This document shows, piece by piece, positions 5,614 to 6,341 of a stretch of DNA of 6,341 nucleotides. The first letter of the stretch is position 1. Every line of letters begins with the position of its first letter. The position numbers and the translations under genes are program-made. Where the stretch lies: contig JAEZBP010000471.1 in NCBI GenBank assembly GCA_023427125.1, forward strand, positions 1 to 6,341, in the 5' to 3' direction. This DNA is from Pseudomonadota bacterium. GTDB taxonomy: Bacteria; Myxococcota_A; Polyangia; Polyangiales; Sandaracinaceae. The notes under the pieces were generated by a model. That model had not been told where the DNA came from and did no database searches. It saw nothing but the letters and a program-made list of their open reading frames with translations.

Positions 5614-6341
5614 TCAGGGCGTCTGACAGACACCATCGAGACATTCGAAGTCGAGATCGCAGGGAGACGAGTCCCCGCACTGGCAGTTGCCCGCGACGCA
5701 CCGGTCGGACGAGCCGGTGCACGCGGAGCCGCAGAACCCGCAGTTCAGCGTGTCGTTCTGTACGTCGACGCAGCCGGTCGAGCAGCAGGTCCGGCCGTCG
5801 TCGCACGGGCCTTCGCCAGCGGCGCTCGAGCAGTCGCAGACGTCATCGACGGTGCAGAGATCGGCGCGGTCGCGGTCCTCGCCCAGGAAAGAACACGCGT
5901 CACAGCACGCTGCGGATTCGTCGACGCGCCCGTTGCAGTCGTTGTCGATCCCGTCGCAGATCTCTGGCGCGCCGGCGATGGTGCTGAAGGGCGGTCGCAC
6001 GTCGATGCGCTCGTCGTCGCAGTCGCACGTGCCGGAGGTCGGGTCCTCGCCGGGCCGACACGCCTGGATGCCGTCGCCGTCGTTGTCGCCGCAGGAGGCG
6101 TCGCGACGATCGCAGTTCTGGTCGATGCCGTCGCCGCAGATCTCGTAGGGAGGATCGGCGGGGGCGCAGCAGATCAGGCTGCCGGCGTTGCAGTAGGTGT
6201 CGGGACAGTCGGTGTCCGTCTCGCAAGAGACCGGCCCGGCGTCCATCCGGCTCGCGTCCGTTCCCGCGTCGACGGGCTCTCCTCCCCCATCGCACGCGAC
6301 GACGAAGGAGAGGGAGAGGGCGATGAGCGTCAGCGTCTGCT
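5614..6341 (-). CDS. MopE-like metal-binding-motif lipoprotein, 5' end beyond the window
   Basis: The frame stays open to the window edge, so the start codon lies beyond 6341; 241 residues are visible. The first methionine in the window (6246) is internal. Upstream of it the same frame reads 'LTLIALSLSFVVAC' followed by DGGG, a lipoprotein signal peptide whose lipidated Cys is encoded at 6292-6294. A D/A/G/T linker follows. Then come a Cys-rich segment (VSCETDTDC), a MopE-like region with 'DNDGDG', 'CDCDD' and 'EICDGIDNDCNGRVDE', and one Cys module with the core 'NCGFCGSAC' like those of the downstream protein. The tail carries three more Cys. Beyond the lipid Cys there are 32 Cys in the visible part. 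The MopE family (Pfam Cu-binding_MopE) is named for a secreted copper-binding protein of Methylococcus; most members are uncharacterised, and the Asp-rich turn could equally bind calcium. The stop is 20 bases before the next start, so the two genes are probably one operon whose promoter is outside the window. Confidence 0.9.
   Translation of the reverse strand, partial: QTLTLIALSLSFVVACDGGGEPVDAGTDASRMDAGPVSCETDTDCPDTYCNAGSLICCAPADPPYEICGDGIDQNCDRRDASCGDNDGDGIQACRPGEDPTSGTCDCDDERIDVRPPFSTIAGAPEICDGIDNDCNGRVDESAACCDACSFLGEDRDRADLCTVDDVCDCSSAAGEGPCDDGRTCCSTGCVDVQNDTLNCGFCGSACTGSSDRCVAGNCQCGDSSPCDLDFECLDGVCQTP
5902..6138 (-). other. MopE-like putative metal-binding region
   Basis: The segment starts with 'ICGDGIDQNCD', a degenerate first copy of the motif. 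It continues with 'DNDGDG', a thrombospondin-3/EF-loop-like acidic turn, then 'CDCDD', and ends with the full form 'EICDGIDNDCNGRVDE' and a CC pair. This order (acidic turn, DCDD, ExCDGxDNDCxGxxDE) matches the family Pfam calls Cu-binding_MopE. Metal identity cannot be read from the sequence. Confidence 0.75.

Noticed and set aside
3737..5626. A 629-codon plus-strand reading frame opposite the large lipoprotein gene
   Set aside because: Its translation is Ala/Arg/Gly/Val low-complexity without domains or signal peptide. The opposite strand has a lipobox, a well-placed Shine-Dalgarno and 13 clear repeats. Long antisense frames are expected opposite GC-rich codon-biased genes.
5594..5806. A longer N-terminus for the large lipoprotein starting at 5806
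   Set aside because: The extra 71 residues are Arg/Leu-rich out-of-frame translation of the upstream gene and would bury the signal peptide. The Shine-Dalgarno at 5601-5605 supports 5593.
4401..5987. A 528-codon plus-strand frame rich in Pro, Gln and Ser with repeating 'PQAPQ'-like motifs
   Set aside because: The repetition is the antisense image of the Cys modules (TGC/GGC codons read backwards), and it runs across two real minus-strand genes.

Overview
The window is high-GC bacterial DNA. Its coding content is lipoprotein and envelope genes rich in cysteine and in Asp/Ala/Gly linkers, including repeated 'NCGxCGxxC' modules and a MopE-type 'CDGxDNDC' motif. This style is typical of myxobacteria (Myxococcota, perhaps Polyangiales/Sandaracinus-like). 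That placement is inferred from composition and protein style only; there is no taxonomic marker gene.

Layout. Bases 1-61 look like the very end of an upstream plus-strand gene: stop codons at 22-24 and 28-30, then a strong hairpin at 32-61. Two plus-strand genes follow. The first (258-1286) encodes a single-pass membrane protein with a TonB-like N-terminal layout (cytoplasmic tip, membrane helix, long Pro/Glu/Gln-rich stalk) and an unrecognised four-cysteine beta-rich periplasmic domain in place of a TonB C-terminal domain. The second (1362-2084) encodes a small cysteine-rich lipoprotein of unknown function. A 71-base convergent gap holding a GC-rich hairpin separates them from a minus-strand pair.

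The minus-strand pair is read from right to left. The upstream gene (5614 to beyond 6341) is cut by the window edge. It encodes a lipoprotein with a MopE-like metal-binding motif and one copy of a cysteine module. Twenty bases after its stop comes the main object of the window, a 1145-residue lipoprotein gene (2156-5593). Its product has a lipidated N-terminus, a short linker, seven tandem cysteine-rich modules (56 Cys in 300 residues), then six tandem ~130-residue beta-sandwich-like repeats, each with four conserved Cys. The two genes share the cysteine module and a CD lipobox junction, and they are almost certainly co-transcribed. Together they look like disulfide-stabilised, modular cell-envelope proteins, possibly binding or adhesive. 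No enzymatic catalytic motif is visible in either, and their ligand is unknown.

No RNA genes, mobile elements or CRISPR arrays were seen. The long antisense reading frames opposite the large gene are best explained as high-GC shadows.
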